Assembly: GCA_964559175.1 (NCBI GenBank)
Contig: CAZLGT010000021.1
Span: 1-64,000, forward strand
Length of the DNA stretch: 64,000 nt
DNA from: Mariniphaga sp964559175
Lineage (GTDB): Bacteria > Bacteroidota > Bacteroidia > Bacteroidales > Prolixibacteraceae
Reading direction: 5' to 3'
Each line of letters begins with the position of its first letter. The stretch's first letter is position 1. This document shows positions 25,613 through 35,400 of this stretch, one piece after another. The translations under genes and the position numbers were made by a program. The notes beneath the pieces are model-generated. The model did not search any database, was not told the DNA's origin, and saw only the letters and a list, made by a program, of their open reading frames with translations.

Positions 25613-27736
25613 ATGGCAACGTTACAAACGATTAGGACAAAAGCAGGACTGCTGGTGGCAATTGTAATTGGTATTTCACTTGCTGCCTTTATCCTGGGCG
25701 ACATGTTTCAGGGAGGTACATCCCTTTTTCAAAGGAACCGTTTGAAAATTGGTGAAATCAATGGAGAATCCGTTCAATATCCGCAATTCCAGCAGGAGGT
25801 TGAAAGGCTGGGCGACATTTACCGGATGAATAGTCAGCAAAACCAGCTGGATGAAAACACATGGGTACAGGTACGCGAACAAACCTGGCAAAGCATGGTG
25901 CGCGACTTGGTTATGAATGACGTGTATGATAAACTTGGAATTACCGTTAGCTCCGACGAGCTTTTCGATATGCTACAGGGAACTAACCTTCACCCAATTG
26001 TTCAGCAACTTTTCCGCAATCCCAATACCGGCCAGGTCGATCGCGGGGCTGTTATACAGTTTCTGAGAAACCTCGAAACCGGCGTAGCTCCCGAGCAAAG
26101 ACAATACTGGCTCTACCTTGAAAACCAGATTGTGGACGAGCGGATTCAAAGCAAATACAATAATCTGGTTGGCAAGGGACTGTTTGTTACTAACCTCGAA
26201 GCAGAGAAAAGTCTGCAATCGAGAAACAAACAGGCAAATTTCGACTATATCATGTTAAGCCACAACACAGTGGCCGACAGCCAGGTAGTGGCAACCGACA
26301 GGGAGCTGAGAGACTTCTACAATAAAAACCAAAACAACTACCAGCAGGAAAAGCTGCGACAGATAGAATACATCACTTTTGAGGTTACTCCCTCCAGCCA
26401 GGATTTCAGCGCTTCCGAAGAATGGATTAACGGAATTGTATCCGATTTTGCATCGGCAACCGATAATGTTGCTTTCGTAAATTCCAACTCCGACGAAGGA
26501 TTCGACGGCAACTGGTATATACAGGAAGACCTGCCCGAAGATATTGGCATCTGGATTTTTGAAACCGGAGCAGAAATTAACGATATTTTCGGACCTTATT
26601 TTGAAAACGATGCCTACAAACTTGCCAAACTGCACGCCTCGGAAATGATGCCCGACTCGGTTGAAGCAAGACACATTTTACTGCGTTTTGAAACCCAGCA
26701 GGAATTGCTTGAAATGCAGGCGCTGGCCGACAGCCTGAAAACAGCTATCGAAAACGGAAGCAATTTTTCTGCACTTGCCATGGAATTTTCCGACGACCAG
26801 GGCTCTGCCATTCAGGGTGGAGAATTAGGTTGGTTTGGCCGGGGCATGATGGTAGAACCGTTTGAAAATGCCGCATTTAACAACAAAGTTAACGAAGTTA
26901 CCATTGTTAACAGCCAGTTTGGAATTCATATTGTTCAAACTACCGCCCGCGGCAGGGAAACACAACAGGTGCAGGTGGCATACCTCGTAAGAAACGTTAC
27001 ACCGAGCACCAAAACTTACCAGGATGTGTATGCAAAAGCAAGCGAGTTTGCCGGGAAAAACCTCACAAAAAGTGATTTCGACGCTGCTGTAGCTGAACAA
27101 AACCTGAACAAAAGATCCGCTTCTGTTAGAGAAACCGACAGGCAAATACCGGGACTGCCTAATTCAAGACCCTTAATTCGTGCAGCTTACAGCTCAAAAC
27201 CCGGAACAATCATTCAGGATGTGCAGGGTTCAACCATTTTCGACCTTGGCGACAATTTTGTTATTGCAACCCTCGTTTCGGCAACCGAAGAGGGAGTTGC
27301 AAGTTTTGAAGAGGTAAAAACAAGGGTTGAACTGGCCGTGCTGAAAGAAAAGAAACTGCAGTTTCTGGCTGATAAAGCAAAAGCAGCAATGGAAGGTAAA
27401 ACCGACCTGGATGCTATTGCTACCGAGCTGGGAACAACCGTAAGAAATGCCACCAGCATCAATTTCACTTCCATTCAGGTGCCCGGCATTGGCATGGAAC
27501 CAAAAGTAGTTGGCGTAGCAACAAACCTGCCGGCTAACGAAATTTCAAGTCCGGTGAAAGGGAACAACGGAGTATTTATTGTTAAAGTTACTTCAGTTAG
27601 CGAGGGTGAAGACCAGGATGTGGAAAACGAAAAACTGAGGCTGGCTCAAAACCTTACCTTCCGGGCTACATCGCAGGCATACAATGTGCACCGCGAAAAA
27701 GCAGAGGTGGAAGACGAAAGAGCCAAATTTTATTAG
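25613..27736 (+). CDS. PpiD-like peptidyl-prolyl isomerase / periplasmic foldase
   Basis: A 707-residue membrane-anchored foldase. One N-terminal membrane span (about 12-33) is followed by a SurA_N-type chaperone region (to about 200), a parvulin rotamase domain at about 347-442 (DSVEARHILLRF ... FGIHIVQT) and further chaperone segments. It acts in the periplasm on outer-membrane and secreted proteins. Its place after the barrel, TPR and LptC genes fits an envelope-assembly set. Confidence 0.88.
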   Translation: MATLQTIRTKAGLLVAIVIGISLAAFILGDMFQGGTSLFQRNRLKIGEINGESVQYPQFQQEVERLGDIYRMNSQQNQLDENTWVQVREQTWQSMVRDLVMNDVYDKLGITVSSDELFDMLQGTNLHPIVQQLFRNPNTGQVDRGAVIQFLRNLETGVAPEQRQYWLYLENQIVDERIQSKYNNLVGKGLFVTNLEAEKSLQSRNKQANFDYIMLSHNTVADSQVVATDRELRDFYNKNQNNYQQEKLRQIEYITFEVTPSSQDFSASEEWINGIVSDFASATDNVAFVNSNSDEGFDGNWYIQEDLPEDIGIWIFETGAEINDIFGPYFENDAYKLAKLHASEMMPDSVEARHILLRFETQQELLEMQALADSLKTAIENGSNFSALAMEFSDDQGSAIQGGELGWFGRGMMVEPFENAAFNNKVNEVTIVNSQFGIHIVQTTARGRETQQVQVAYLVRNVTPSTKTYQDVYAKASEFAGKNLTKSDFDAAVAEQNLNKRSASVRETDRQIPGLPNSRPLIRAAYSSKPGTIIQDVQGSTIFDLGDNFVIATLVSATEEGVASFEEVKTRVELAVLKEKKLQFLADKAKAAMEGKTDLDAIATELGTTVRNATSINFTSIQVPGIGMEPKVVGVATNLPANEISSPVKGNNGVFIVKVTSVSEGEDQDVENEKLRLAQNLTFRATSQAYNVHREKAEVEDERAKFY

Positions 27737-27747
27737 AAAATTATACA

Positions 27748-29280
27748 ATGGCTGAAGCACAAAAAACATTACTAATGATCCTCGACGGATGGGGAATTGG
27801 CGACGGTTCTGAACGCGATATCGTTTCGCAGGCTCCCACCCCGTTTATGGATTCACTTTTGGAAAAATACCCGCACTCCCAACTGCTTGCCTCGGGCGAA
27901 CATGTTGGCTTGCCCGACGGACAAATGGGAAACTCCGAAGTAGGTCACCTGAATATTGGCGCCGGGCGCGTACTTTACCAGGACATGGTAAAAATTACGC
28001 TCGCCATCAAAGACAAATCACTTTGGAAAAATCCACAAATTGTTAAGGCGTACTCTTACGCCAAAGAAAACAACAAAAAGGTACACCTCATCGGCCTCAT
28101 TGGCCCCGGTGGTGTACATGCACTGAGTAAACACATGGTGGCGCTTTGCCAGGTTGCCACCGACATGGGCCTGGAAGATATTTTCATTCACGGATTAACC
28201 GACGGACGCGACACTGACCCCCGTTCGGGTTATGGTTTCATAAAGGATGATTTGGAAGCACTGAAACCAACCAATGCCAAATTTGCTTCGCTTATAGGCC
28301 GCTATTTTGGGATGGACCGCGACAAAAATTACGACCGCCTGAAACTGGCATACGATTTATACACCCAGGGAAAAGGCGAGAAAGCAACAGATATTCTGGA
28401 AGCGGTGCAAAAATCGTATGACAATGGCGTTACCGATGAGTTTATGAAACCCATCGTAATGGTGGATGAAAGTGGTGAGCCCTTAGCTAAAATCGAAGAT
28501 GGCGATGTGGTTATCTGCTTCAATTTCCGTACCGACCGGCTGCGTCAGACAACCATTGCGTTCACCCAGAAAGACCTGCCTGAATACGGCATGCATACCA
28601 TGAATTTGCAGTGGTACACCATGACCAACTACAAAGCCGACTTTAAAAACATCAACGTCATCTTCGACAAGGAAAACGTTACCAATACCATGGGTGAGGT
28701 GGTTTCCAAAGCCGGACTGAAACAAATCCGGATTGCCGAAACCGAAAAGTATGCCCATGTTACCTTTTTTTTCAGCGGAGGACGCGAAGAACCGTTTGAA
28801 GGCGAAGACCGTATTTTGGTTCAGTCTCCCAGGGTTCCCACATACGACCTTCAGCCCGAAATGTCGGCGCCAAAAGTAAAAGATGCCATTGTTCCAAGGT
28901 TGAAAAACCAGGATGCCCATTTTGTGTGCCTGAACTTTGCCAATGGCGACATGGTGGGCCATACGGGGGTTTACGAGGCTATTTACAAAGCCATACAGGC
29001 TGTTGACCAGTGTGCCAAAGAAGTGGTGGAGGCTGCGCTGGAAGGCGGTTACGATGTGATGATTATTGCCGACCACGGAAATGCCGACAATGCGGTAAAT
29101 GAAGACGGCTCGGAAAATACAGCCCACTCGCTAAATCCGGTCCCCTGCATTTTTGTGAGCAACAACAAAACCCATGTGAAACTGGAAAACGGTATTTTAG
29201 CCGATGTGGCTCCTACTCTTCTGAATATAATGGGGCTGGAAGTTCCGAAAGAAATGACCGGGAAAAACCTGATTTCATGA
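27748..29280 (+). CDS. gpmI: 2,3-bisphosphoglycerate-independent phosphoglycerate mutase
   Basis: A 510-residue manganese-dependent glycolytic enzyme interconverting 3- and 2-phosphoglycerate. The N-terminal metal aspartate (ILDGWGIGDG, D13) and phospho-serine S63 in GQMGNSEVGHLNIGAGR are present, as are the phosphatase-domain segments TDGRDTDPRSG and IADHGNADN. Length is normal. It starts 11 bp after the foldase stop and overlaps the DUF3109 gene by ATGA. Confidence 0.95.
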   Translation: MAEAQKTLLMILDGWGIGDGSERDIVSQAPTPFMDSLLEKYPHSQLLASGEHVGLPDGQMGNSEVGHLNIGAGRVLYQDMVKITLAIKDKSLWKNPQIVKAYSYAKENNKKVHLIGLIGPGGVHALSKHMVALCQVATDMGLEDIFIHGLTDGRDTDPRSGYGFIKDDLEALKPTNAKFASLIGRYFGMDRDKNYDRLKLAYDLYTQGKGEKATDILEAVQKSYDNGVTDEFMKPIVMVDESGEPLAKIEDGDVVICFNFRTDRLRQTTIAFTQKDLPEYGMHTMNLQWYTMTNYKADFKNINVIFDKENVTNTMGEVVSKAGLKQIRIAETEKYAHVTFFFSGGREEPFEGEDRILVQSPRVPTYDLQPEMSAPKVKDAIVPRLKNQDAHFVCLNFANGDMVGHTGVYEAIYKAIQAVDQCAKEVVEAALEGGYDVMIIADHGNADNAVNEDGSENTAHSLNPVPCIFVSNNKTHVKLENGILADVAPTLLNIMGLEVPKEMTGKNLIS

Positions 29281-29849
29281 TAGAAATTGGCCGGACCATA
29301 CTCAGCCGGGCAATATTCGAACAACATTTTGTTTGCGATTTACTGAAATGTAAGGGAGCCTGCTGTATTGAAGGTGATTCCGGTGCTCCGCTCACTCCCG
29401 AAGAAGCGAAAATCATTGAAAAAGATTACCCTGTTTTTGAAAACTACCTGCCGGAAAGCCATCGGCAGGAAATTCAGAAACAGGGTTTTTCAATGATTGA
29501 CGACGATGGCGATTTGGTAACACCTTTGATAAACAAACGTCAGTGCGCCTATTCATTTTACGATGAAAAAGGCATTTTAAAATGCAGCATCGAAAAAGCC
29601 TTTTTTGAAGGGAAAACCAATTTCAGAAAGCCGGTTTCGTGCCATCTTTTTCCCATACGAATTACCGAATATAAACGGTTTGATGCCGTAAACTACGAAG
29701 AGCTTAAGATTTGCAAGCCGGGTCGCGAATGCGGCAAGTCACAAAAAGTTAAACTTTACACATTCCTAAAAGAACCTCTCATCAGAAAATACGGCGAAGA
29801 ATGGTACAAAGAAGTTGAACTGGCAGCACAATTTCTGGAAAAAGGTTAA
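29277..29849 (+). CDS. DUF3109 cysteine-rich protein
   Basis: A 190-residue protein with a dense cysteine cluster CDLLKCKGACC (20-30) and further cysteines near 89, 102, 121, 144 and 151, resembling the YkgJ-type metal-chelating arrangement. This matches DUF3109, whose function is not known. The ATGA overlap with gpmI implies coupled expression, which is a hint, not proof, of a link to central metabolism. Its last 4 bp overlap the end of the convergent receptor gene. Confidence 0.8.
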   Translation: MIEIGRTILSRAIFEQHFVCDLLKCKGACCIEGDSGAPLTPEEAKIIEKDYPVFENYLPESHRQEIQKQGFSMIDDDGDLVTPLINKRQCAYSFYDEKGILKCSIEKAFFEGKTNFRKPVSCHLFPIRITEYKRFDAVNYEELKICKPGRECGKSQKVKLYTFLKEPLIRKYGEEWYKEVELAAQFLEKG

Positions 29850-32326
29850 TATTCACCGCCTCCCATATCCATTCCGCCTCCGTCTCCTCCACCATTCCTC
29901 CCTTCCGACTTAAAATTATTCAACCGGTAGCTCAGTGTAAGCATAACAACCCGCGGTTCGCGTTTCCACTGAAACCAACTGTTAAAATCTTCTCCATAGG
30001 ATTCGCGTTCAAATTTGGCAGTACCCAGCGGATCGCGCACACTTAAAGTTGCTGACAACTTTTTGTCGAAAAACTCGTGCCGGTAAGACAGGTTGGAAAA
30101 AAACATCGCTTTGGATTCGCCCTGGGCCGAAACCGAAGGTCCGCGAAAAAAGGCGTTTACCTGCATCCGGGAACTTTCGGAGAAACGAAGTGTAGTGTTC
30201 ATCCTGCCATTCCAGTTGGTGCTCGAGCGGTCGAACGCATCTTCTCCCAACGTTCCGCTTATCCGGTACCTGTACATGGATGCGCTTGCATTTACCATCA
30301 GCCATTTGGTGAAGCTTACATTTCCGGTAAGCTCCATACCTGTAGCGTAATCATTATCGAAATTTCCGGTTCGCAGGTAAAAAATATCGTCCTCCAGAGT
30401 TTGATACCGGTCGATTTTATTATGGGTTACCCGGTGAAAGGCATCGAGCGAGATGTATGAACGGCCAAACCGTCTCAATGCTCCCAATTCATACGAGTCG
30501 GTGTATTCCGGTTCCAGATCGGGGTTACCGATGCGAATGGTGTAACGGTTGTAATAGTTGGGATTCGGGTCGAGATCTCTTCCCGAGGGCCGGTTTATCC
30601 GGCGGCTGTAACTGGCCATCAGTTCGTTGTTTTCTTTTATTTTGTATGAAGTATGAATGGTGGGAAACAGATCGAAACGGTTCAGTTCGGATGGCGTTGC
30701 GGCATTGGTGTTCTGAATCTCACGCAACGTGAGTTCGCCTCTGAGCCCGGCCATATATTCAAAATTCCCGAAAGCATTGCTGTAGGTGGAATACAATGCA
30801 TGAATATCGCGCCGGAAATCGGTAACACTTGTAAAATCGTCGTTTACAATCCATGAATTGGTTTCCTGGTCGAAAACTTCAAAAGTTAACCCCTCGGTTT
30901 CTGCATCGATGCGACTGAGCAATCCGGCTTCAAACCTGCCGGTTTCACTGAATGGGTATGTATAATCCAATTTCAGCCTGAACTCCTTTTCCTCTTCGGT
31001 TTCCAGCGAAAATACACGTTCCAGATACGTATTGGAGCGTTGAAACTGCAAATTGGCCAGGACTTCACTTTCTTCTTCCGTATCAGTCCCTTCTTCACCC
31101 GAGTAGTAAGCCATGCCTTCCAGCTTATGCCCTTCGGTGTTAAAGTTGTGCAGAAAATTGAAATTGATGCTGTAAAAATCGTTTATCCGTTCTGATTCTT
31201 CATCGGTAACAGAAAAAATTTCCTGGCTACCCGGTACAGTATAACTGTTTGTTTCTCCGCTCCCGTAGCGATTATTTACCGATTTCCCTGTTTCTCCGGA
31301 GAGTGACAAAGTCGTTTTATCAGAAAGAAACCATTCAACACCCGCTTTCAGATTATGTCCGCTGCGGTTAAAATTTCGCGAACCATCCATAAACAAATAC
31401 CGCGTGGTATCATTTGAAAATGTTTCCCTCGACGATGATGAACTGCCATAATTGGTTTCATCGCGCCAGTCGGCGCCCAGCAAAAAGTTAAATTTTTCGG
31501 TGCGGTAATTCAGGGTAAAATCGCCCCGGTATTTATCGCCTGTTCCGGCCGAAGCATTTACAATACCACTTAACCCGTTCATGGAATTCTTTTTAGTAAC
31601 CAGGTTAATAATTCCGGCCATGCCGTCGGGTTCGTATTTAGCCGATGGATTGGTAATAATTTCAATGCTCTCAAGGGCCGATGAAGGAATTTGTCGCAAT
31701 GCATCGCTGCCACTGAGAACGCTGGGCCGGCCATCTATTAAAACCGTAAAATTAGACGATCCCCGCACCGATACATTTCCTTCAATATCAACCTGAACAG
31801 AAGGAGTGTTTTCAAGCACATCAACAGCGGTGCCTCCAATGGCACTAATGACCTGACTAACATTAACCACCTTTTTATCGAGTTTAAACTCAACCTGTGC
31901 TTTATCGGCCACAACATCCACGCTGCCCAACTCAACAGCCGACGGTGCGAGATTGATTCTTCCCAAATCGGGAGCGGGGAAATCTTCGTTTACAACAATA
32001 TTGTCAATATTCTTTTTGCGAAAGCCAAGAAAATGGGCCTCAACATAGTATTCTCCATATCCAAGTCCGGTGATTTCAAAGTATCCGTTATCATTAGTAA
32101 TCCCACCTGTAACAAGGCTTGAGTCCGACTTGCTGTAAACAGCAATATTGGCAAATTCCATACGTGTGCCGGTCCCCTCGTCCACAACTACTCCGGTAAT
32201 TCTTGCGTTTTTTGTATCGTCTGAGGTGTTTCCTCCCATGGCAGGCTGGACAATCATCCAAAAAGCTCCAACCAGGAGGCTTCCAACTAAAATAGAGTAT
32301 GTTCGTTTCATCTTTTTTGTTTTCAA
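29846..32326 (-). CDS. TonB-dependent receptor-like outer membrane protein
   Basis: An 826-residue outer-membrane protein. In order: signal peptide (to about 31), carboxypeptidase-regulatory-like beta domain (about 42-125, ARITGVVVDEGTGTR), a TonB-type plug (about 130-245, with VDVLENTPSVQVD and VSVRGSSNFTVLIDG) and a C-terminal barrel of the OMP_b-brl_3 type. The C-terminus ends in a Gly/Met-rich tail. No SusD partner is adjacent, so it is not a classic glycan-uptake pair. Ligand unknown. Confidence 0.85.
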   Translation of the reverse strand: MKTKKMKRTYSILVGSLLVGAFWMIVQPAMGGNTSDDTKNARITGVVVDEGTGTRMEFANIAVYSKSDSSLVTGGITNDNGYFEITGLGYGEYYVEAHFLGFRKKNIDNIVVNEDFPAPDLGRINLAPSAVELGSVDVVADKAQVEFKLDKKVVNVSQVISAIGGTAVDVLENTPSVQVDIEGNVSVRGSSNFTVLIDGRPSVLSGSDALRQIPSSALESIEIITNPSAKYEPDGMAGIINLVTKKNSMNGLSGIVNASAGTGDKYRGDFTLNYRTEKFNFLLGADWRDETNYGSSSSSRETFSNDTTRYLFMDGSRNFNRSGHNLKAGVEWFLSDKTTLSLSGETGKSVNNRYGSGETNSYTVPGSQEIFSVTDEESERINDFYSINFNFLHNFNTEGHKLEGMAYYSGEEGTDTEEESEVLANLQFQRSNTYLERVFSLETEEEKEFRLKLDYTYPFSETGRFEAGLLSRIDAETEGLTFEVFDQETNSWIVNDDFTSVTDFRRDIHALYSTYSNAFGNFEYMAGLRGELTLREIQNTNAATPSELNRFDLFPTIHTSYKIKENNELMASYSRRINRPSGRDLDPNPNYYNRYTIRIGNPDLEPEYTDSYELGALRRFGRSYISLDAFHRVTHNKIDRYQTLEDDIFYLRTGNFDNDYATGMELTGNVSFTKWLMVNASASMYRYRISGTLGEDAFDRSSTNWNGRMNTTLRFSESSRMQVNAFFRGPSVSAQGESKAMFFSNLSYRHEFFDKKLSATLSVRDPLGTAKFERESYGEDFNSWFQWKREPRVVMLTLSYRLNNFKSEGRNGGGDGGGMDMGGGEY

Positions 32327-32445
32327 TTATTTGGCTTGTTTCTTTTTCTTATATTAAGACAAAAAGCTCTTTAATTGGTTTAAATTCGATTTTGTTAACG
32401 AGTTGTTAATCACTCTGGCGACATAAAAACTCCTCCAGGGCCCAC

Positions 32446-32468
32446 AATAGTCCCAGGCTGGGACTATT
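32446..32468. promoter_or_regulatory. Palindrome in the divergent promoter region (operator candidate)
   Basis: Perfect 10-bp arms AATAGTCCCA (32446-32455) and TGGGACTATT (32459-32468) with a 3-nt loop lie between the divergent receptor gene and the secreted protein gene. A related half-site, GAGACTACTGCCAG, follows about two helical turns downstream. There is no T-run, so a protein-binding site is more likely than a terminator. The rest of the 293-bp spacer shows nothing definite. Confidence 0.5.
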
Positions 32469-32619
32469 ATCCAGAATTGAGACTACTGCCAGACAAAGCA
32501 AAAATTTAAGTCCTCATTTACAGATTTTTACGGTTGTGGCACATTGATTGATTATGAACGGTTACAGAAACGCTTTGAAGAATTTATAAACCATTTGAGA
32601 ATTTTTAAAACACAAAATC

Positions 32620-33216
32620 ATGAAGAAGTTAGTATTTATAATCGCATCCGTTTTTTTTATTTCCACAGTTGCATCGGCAAATGGTCCTACTAATGAAGGT
32701 GAAAACACAGCTTCGCATAATATTGGCATAACCATTCCCGACCTTGCCATAATTGCAGTTTACGGTCCTTCGGGCCAGGGAACTACCATTTCGCTTACAC
32801 CTCAAACGGAAAATTTAGAGGCCGGTGAAGCCGTTGATTTTACTACTGCCACCGACAATAGTCTGTGGCTAAACTACACATCAATAGCAAGCTCAAAAGG
32901 GAACAGCGGAAATATGAGCACCCGAAGAATAAAAGCAGAACTTGATGAAAATTTGCCCAATGGGCTGGATTTGATACTCGAAATCAGCCAGGCCAGTTCA
33001 GGCAGCGGAGATATTGGAAAGGCCACAACTGGCAAAGTATCGTTAAATAAAGGTACAACCTGGGTTATCGACGACATTGGAAGTTGCTATACTGAAACAG
33101 GTGACGGCAAAGGGCACCAGTTAACCTACAGTTTGGATATAAAAGACAACCAGTACCAAAAATTGGTAGCAGAATCTTTTTCGGTGCAGGTTACCTACAC
33201 CATTTCAGACAATTAA
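32620..33216 (+). CDS. Secreted hypothetical protein
   Basis: A 198-residue protein with a clear signal peptide (MKKLVFIIASVFFISTVASA). The mature part is Ser/Thr/Gly-rich and probably all-beta. Its layout (a short motif HNIGITIPDLAIIAVYGP, repeated beta segments, end in VTYTISDN) recalls secreted fimbrial-style or WxL-like surface domains, but I cannot name a family. It is monocistronic, diverges from the TonB-type receptor and ends at a strong terminator. Confidence 0.75.
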   Translation: MKKLVFIIASVFFISTVASANGPTNEGENTASHNIGITIPDLAIIAVYGPSGQGTTISLTPQTENLEAGEAVDFTTATDNSLWLNYTSIASSKGNSGNMSTRRIKAELDENLPNGLDLILEISQASSGSGDIGKATTGKVSLNKGTTWVIDDIGSCYTETGDGKGHQLTYSLDIKDNQYQKLVAESFSVQVTYTISDN

Positions 33217-33240
33217 CAGATTGCAAAAGGTAGATTGAAC

Positions 33241-33267
33241 AGGCAGGGGCGTCACCTGCCTTTTTTT
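33241..33267 (+). terminator. Intrinsic terminator of the secreted protein gene
   Basis: AGGCAGG (33241-33247) pairs with CCTGCCT (33255-33261) around a 7-nt loop and runs into seven T. Confidence 0.85.
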
Positions 33268-33287
33268 GTTGGGTAAAAGCCGGCAGG

Positions 33288-34166
33288 TTAAAAATTATCT
33301 GTAAGCAGGCGTGAAATCTCCAGCAGATTCTCGAACCAGGCCGGATTCAGGGGCCACATTTGCACCACTTTGCCATTAATTTCTTCGGCAAACACACGGG
33401 CCTGCTCCCGATCGAGATCGCTTTGGATATAGATAACCCGGATGTCATGTGCTTTGGCAAAATCAACCAGGGCTGCCATTCGCTGCGGGGTGGGTTCTTT
33501 GCCGCCGGGTTCCAGCGAGTACTGAACCAGTCCATACTCGCGTGCAAAATACGAAAGACTGGGATGAAACAAAATAAACTGCCGCCCCTCAAAATCCTTC
33601 AGTTCTGTCCTGATTTCAGCGTCCAGCTCATCGATTCTATTCACAAACCGACTCAAATTTTCCTGATATTCTTCTTTCTTTTCGGGATTCAGCAATACAA
33701 GTTCTTCTGTAATTCGGGCCGCCATCTGTTTTACCAGGGTGGGCGACAACCAGGTATGCGGATTGATGCCGGCAAGTTTGCTTTTTTCACCCGAGGGGAG
33801 GGTTTCATCACTAATCAAATCCAGCTCTTCCGAAAGATTCACAACTTTCATGTTCAGGTTTGCCTGCTCAATTTTCTCCCTCCAGGAATATTCAAACCCG
33901 ATGTACCCAATGCGAAACCAGATTTTTGAACGGGTAATGTCTTTCAGTTGCGAAGGGACCAGGGTAAAATCTGCCGGGCTCGACCCCGGGGGAAGCAATA
34001 CGTTGATTTCAAAATCGTTGCCCGCAATTTCCTCCACAAAGGATTTTAATGGCAAAATGCTTACTGTTACTACCGGTTTTTCTCCGTTATTGTTCCTGGC
34101 TTTCGGGGCACAGCAGGAGAAGAGAAAACCTGTGACCAAAACTAAAACAGCATGAGTGATTTTCAT
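33288..34166 (-). CDS. Metal ABC transporter substrate-binding lipoprotein (ZnuA-like)
   Basis: About 292 residues. A lipoprotein signal ends in FLFSC, the start being the internal ATG that places it at the N-terminus rather than the longer frame upstream. Metal ligands typical of the cluster A-I family are seen as histidines in GINPHTWLSP and FHPSLSYFAREYG, with an acidic ligand in IQSDLDREQ. It should capture zinc or manganese at the membrane. No permease or ATPase gene is adjacent, so the transporter must be encoded elsewhere. Confidence 0.82.
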   Translation of the reverse strand: MKITHAVLVLVTGFLFSCCAPKARNNNGEKPVVTVSILPLKSFVEEIAGNDFEINVLLPPGSSPADFTLVPSQLKDITRSKIWFRIGYIGFEYSWREKIEQANLNMKVVNLSEELDLISDETLPSGEKSKLAGINPHTWLSPTLVKQMAARITEELVLLNPEKKEEYQENLSRFVNRIDELDAEIRTELKDFEGRQFILFHPSLSYFAREYGLVQYSLEPGGKEPTPQRMAALVDFAKAHDIRVIYIQSDLDREQARVFAEEINGKVVQMWPLNPAWFENLLEISRLLTDNF

Positions 34167-34278
34167 ATTATTCAAAGTATTAACCTCTTTTATTGTTTTT
34201 ATAATTGCCAATGTAACTAAATTTCCTGAATTTATTCCGGCGCGGTACAACTTCAATTTTTTGTTTGAAAAAGAAAGG

Positions 34279-34294
34279 CACAAAACCTTTTGTG
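34279..34294. promoter_or_regulatory. Short palindrome upstream of the metal-binding lipoprotein gene
   Basis: CACAAAA (34279-34285) and TTTTGTG (34288-34294) flank two bases, about 113 bp upstream of the start codon. It could be an operator; no metal-regulator box is recognised. Confidence 0.3.
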
Positions 34295-34380
34295 TGTTTT
34301 TGCAACGGACAGAAGAAGTATTTCAAACAATTGTTGAATTCTGTAATATAAATGCACAGGTTCGGGGTTGGATAAAAAAC

Positions 34381-34409
34381 AAAAAGGGCGTCTCTTTGCA
34401 GAAACGCCC
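34381..34409 (-). terminator. Intrinsic terminator of the lipoprotein gene at 34433
   Basis: Ten-base arms at 34386-34395 and 34400-34409 (GGGCGTTTCT with AGAGACGCCC on the minus strand, one G-U pair) are followed leftward by TTTTTGTTTTTT. Confidence 0.85.
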
Positions 34410-34432
34410 AAAAAAAATTGTTTAAAATAATT

Positions 34433-35167
34433 TTACTCACCCCACACCAATCCGGCTGAGGCTAATGATATAAACTGAACATTGTAATCTGCATTGTTTG
34501 CTGCGCTGCCTGATTCATACAAAACAGCCAGAACTTCCAACCGGTAGTTTTCTCCTATTGTGGCTTTCTGGCCCGAATCAGTCCAGCCCTGATTCGCATT
34601 GCCAAAAGCAAATTCTGTTTCATCCCCATCCAGTTTTTGACTCATGAAAATCAGTTTGTCCGACTCGTCATACAGCCTTACAAAACAGGCATCTGCATCT
34701 TCCACTTCCTGCCAGTTGATTTCAAGTTTTGAATCTGCAAATCTTATCGAATCTACAACCACCGCATCCAGTTCATCTTCCTCAAGCTTATCGGTAATCA
34801 CACGCGGTGCTTCATCGGTTTGTGTACTTGTTACGGTAAAAGAATAATTCCCTGGTTCGGGGAATGACTGGGCATATTCATCTGTTTCGGCGTAAAGACT
34901 AAACACCTGGCTGTTCGATTCATTGCTTTCCAGAGTCCAGGTTTCATCTTCCGGTCCTTCAACGGTAACCGATTCCAGCTCTTTGTTTCCAAAAACCCAA
35001 AACGAGATACCGTACATTTCAACACTGTCCTGAACCACTTTTTGTACATACACATCTGCCAGGGCATCCAGAGCTATGGGCTCAGGATCGTCGATGCACG
35101 AGGTAAAAAACAAGGCTCCCATCATAATTACTGCTACACTTTTCAAAATCTTTTTTTCTGTCTTCAT
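34433..35167 (-). CDS. Hypothetical lipoprotein
   Basis: A 244-residue protein with a lipoprotein signal ending FFTSC. The mature part has an acidic N-terminal region and two beta-sandwich-like halves; the second (about 135-240, ...LEINWQEVEDADACFVRLYDESDKLI) resembles fibronectin-type domains used in surface proteins. No enzymatic motif. It has its own terminator and no same-strand partner close by. Confidence 0.7.
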   Translation of the reverse strand: MKTEKKILKSVAVIMMGALFFTSCIDDPEPIALDALADVYVQKVVQDSVEMYGISFWVFGNKELESVTVEGPEDETWTLESNESNSQVFSLYAETDEYAQSFPEPGNYSFTVTSTQTDEAPRVITDKLEEDELDAVVVDSIRFADSKLEINWQEVEDADACFVRLYDESDKLIFMSQKLDGDETEFAFGNANQGWTDSGQKATIGENYRLEVLAVLYESGSAANNADYNVQFISLASAGLVWGE

Positions 35168-35400
35168 GTTTCTTTCTTTTTACACAAATTAATATTTAGT
35201 TTCTACAAGTCACTGCAGACGAACACCTTAAATTCCAAACGAAAAAATAACCGATGATGTTCATCAGGCAGTTGTTATCTATTGATGCATGATGTTGCAA
35301 TGGGGTTGCGTAGAAATCAAAAAAAAATGAAGGACTTATTGTCGGTTGATTGTTCTGTTGGAAAAAATACTATTCAAGCGACCTGTCCGGCAGTCTAGAA

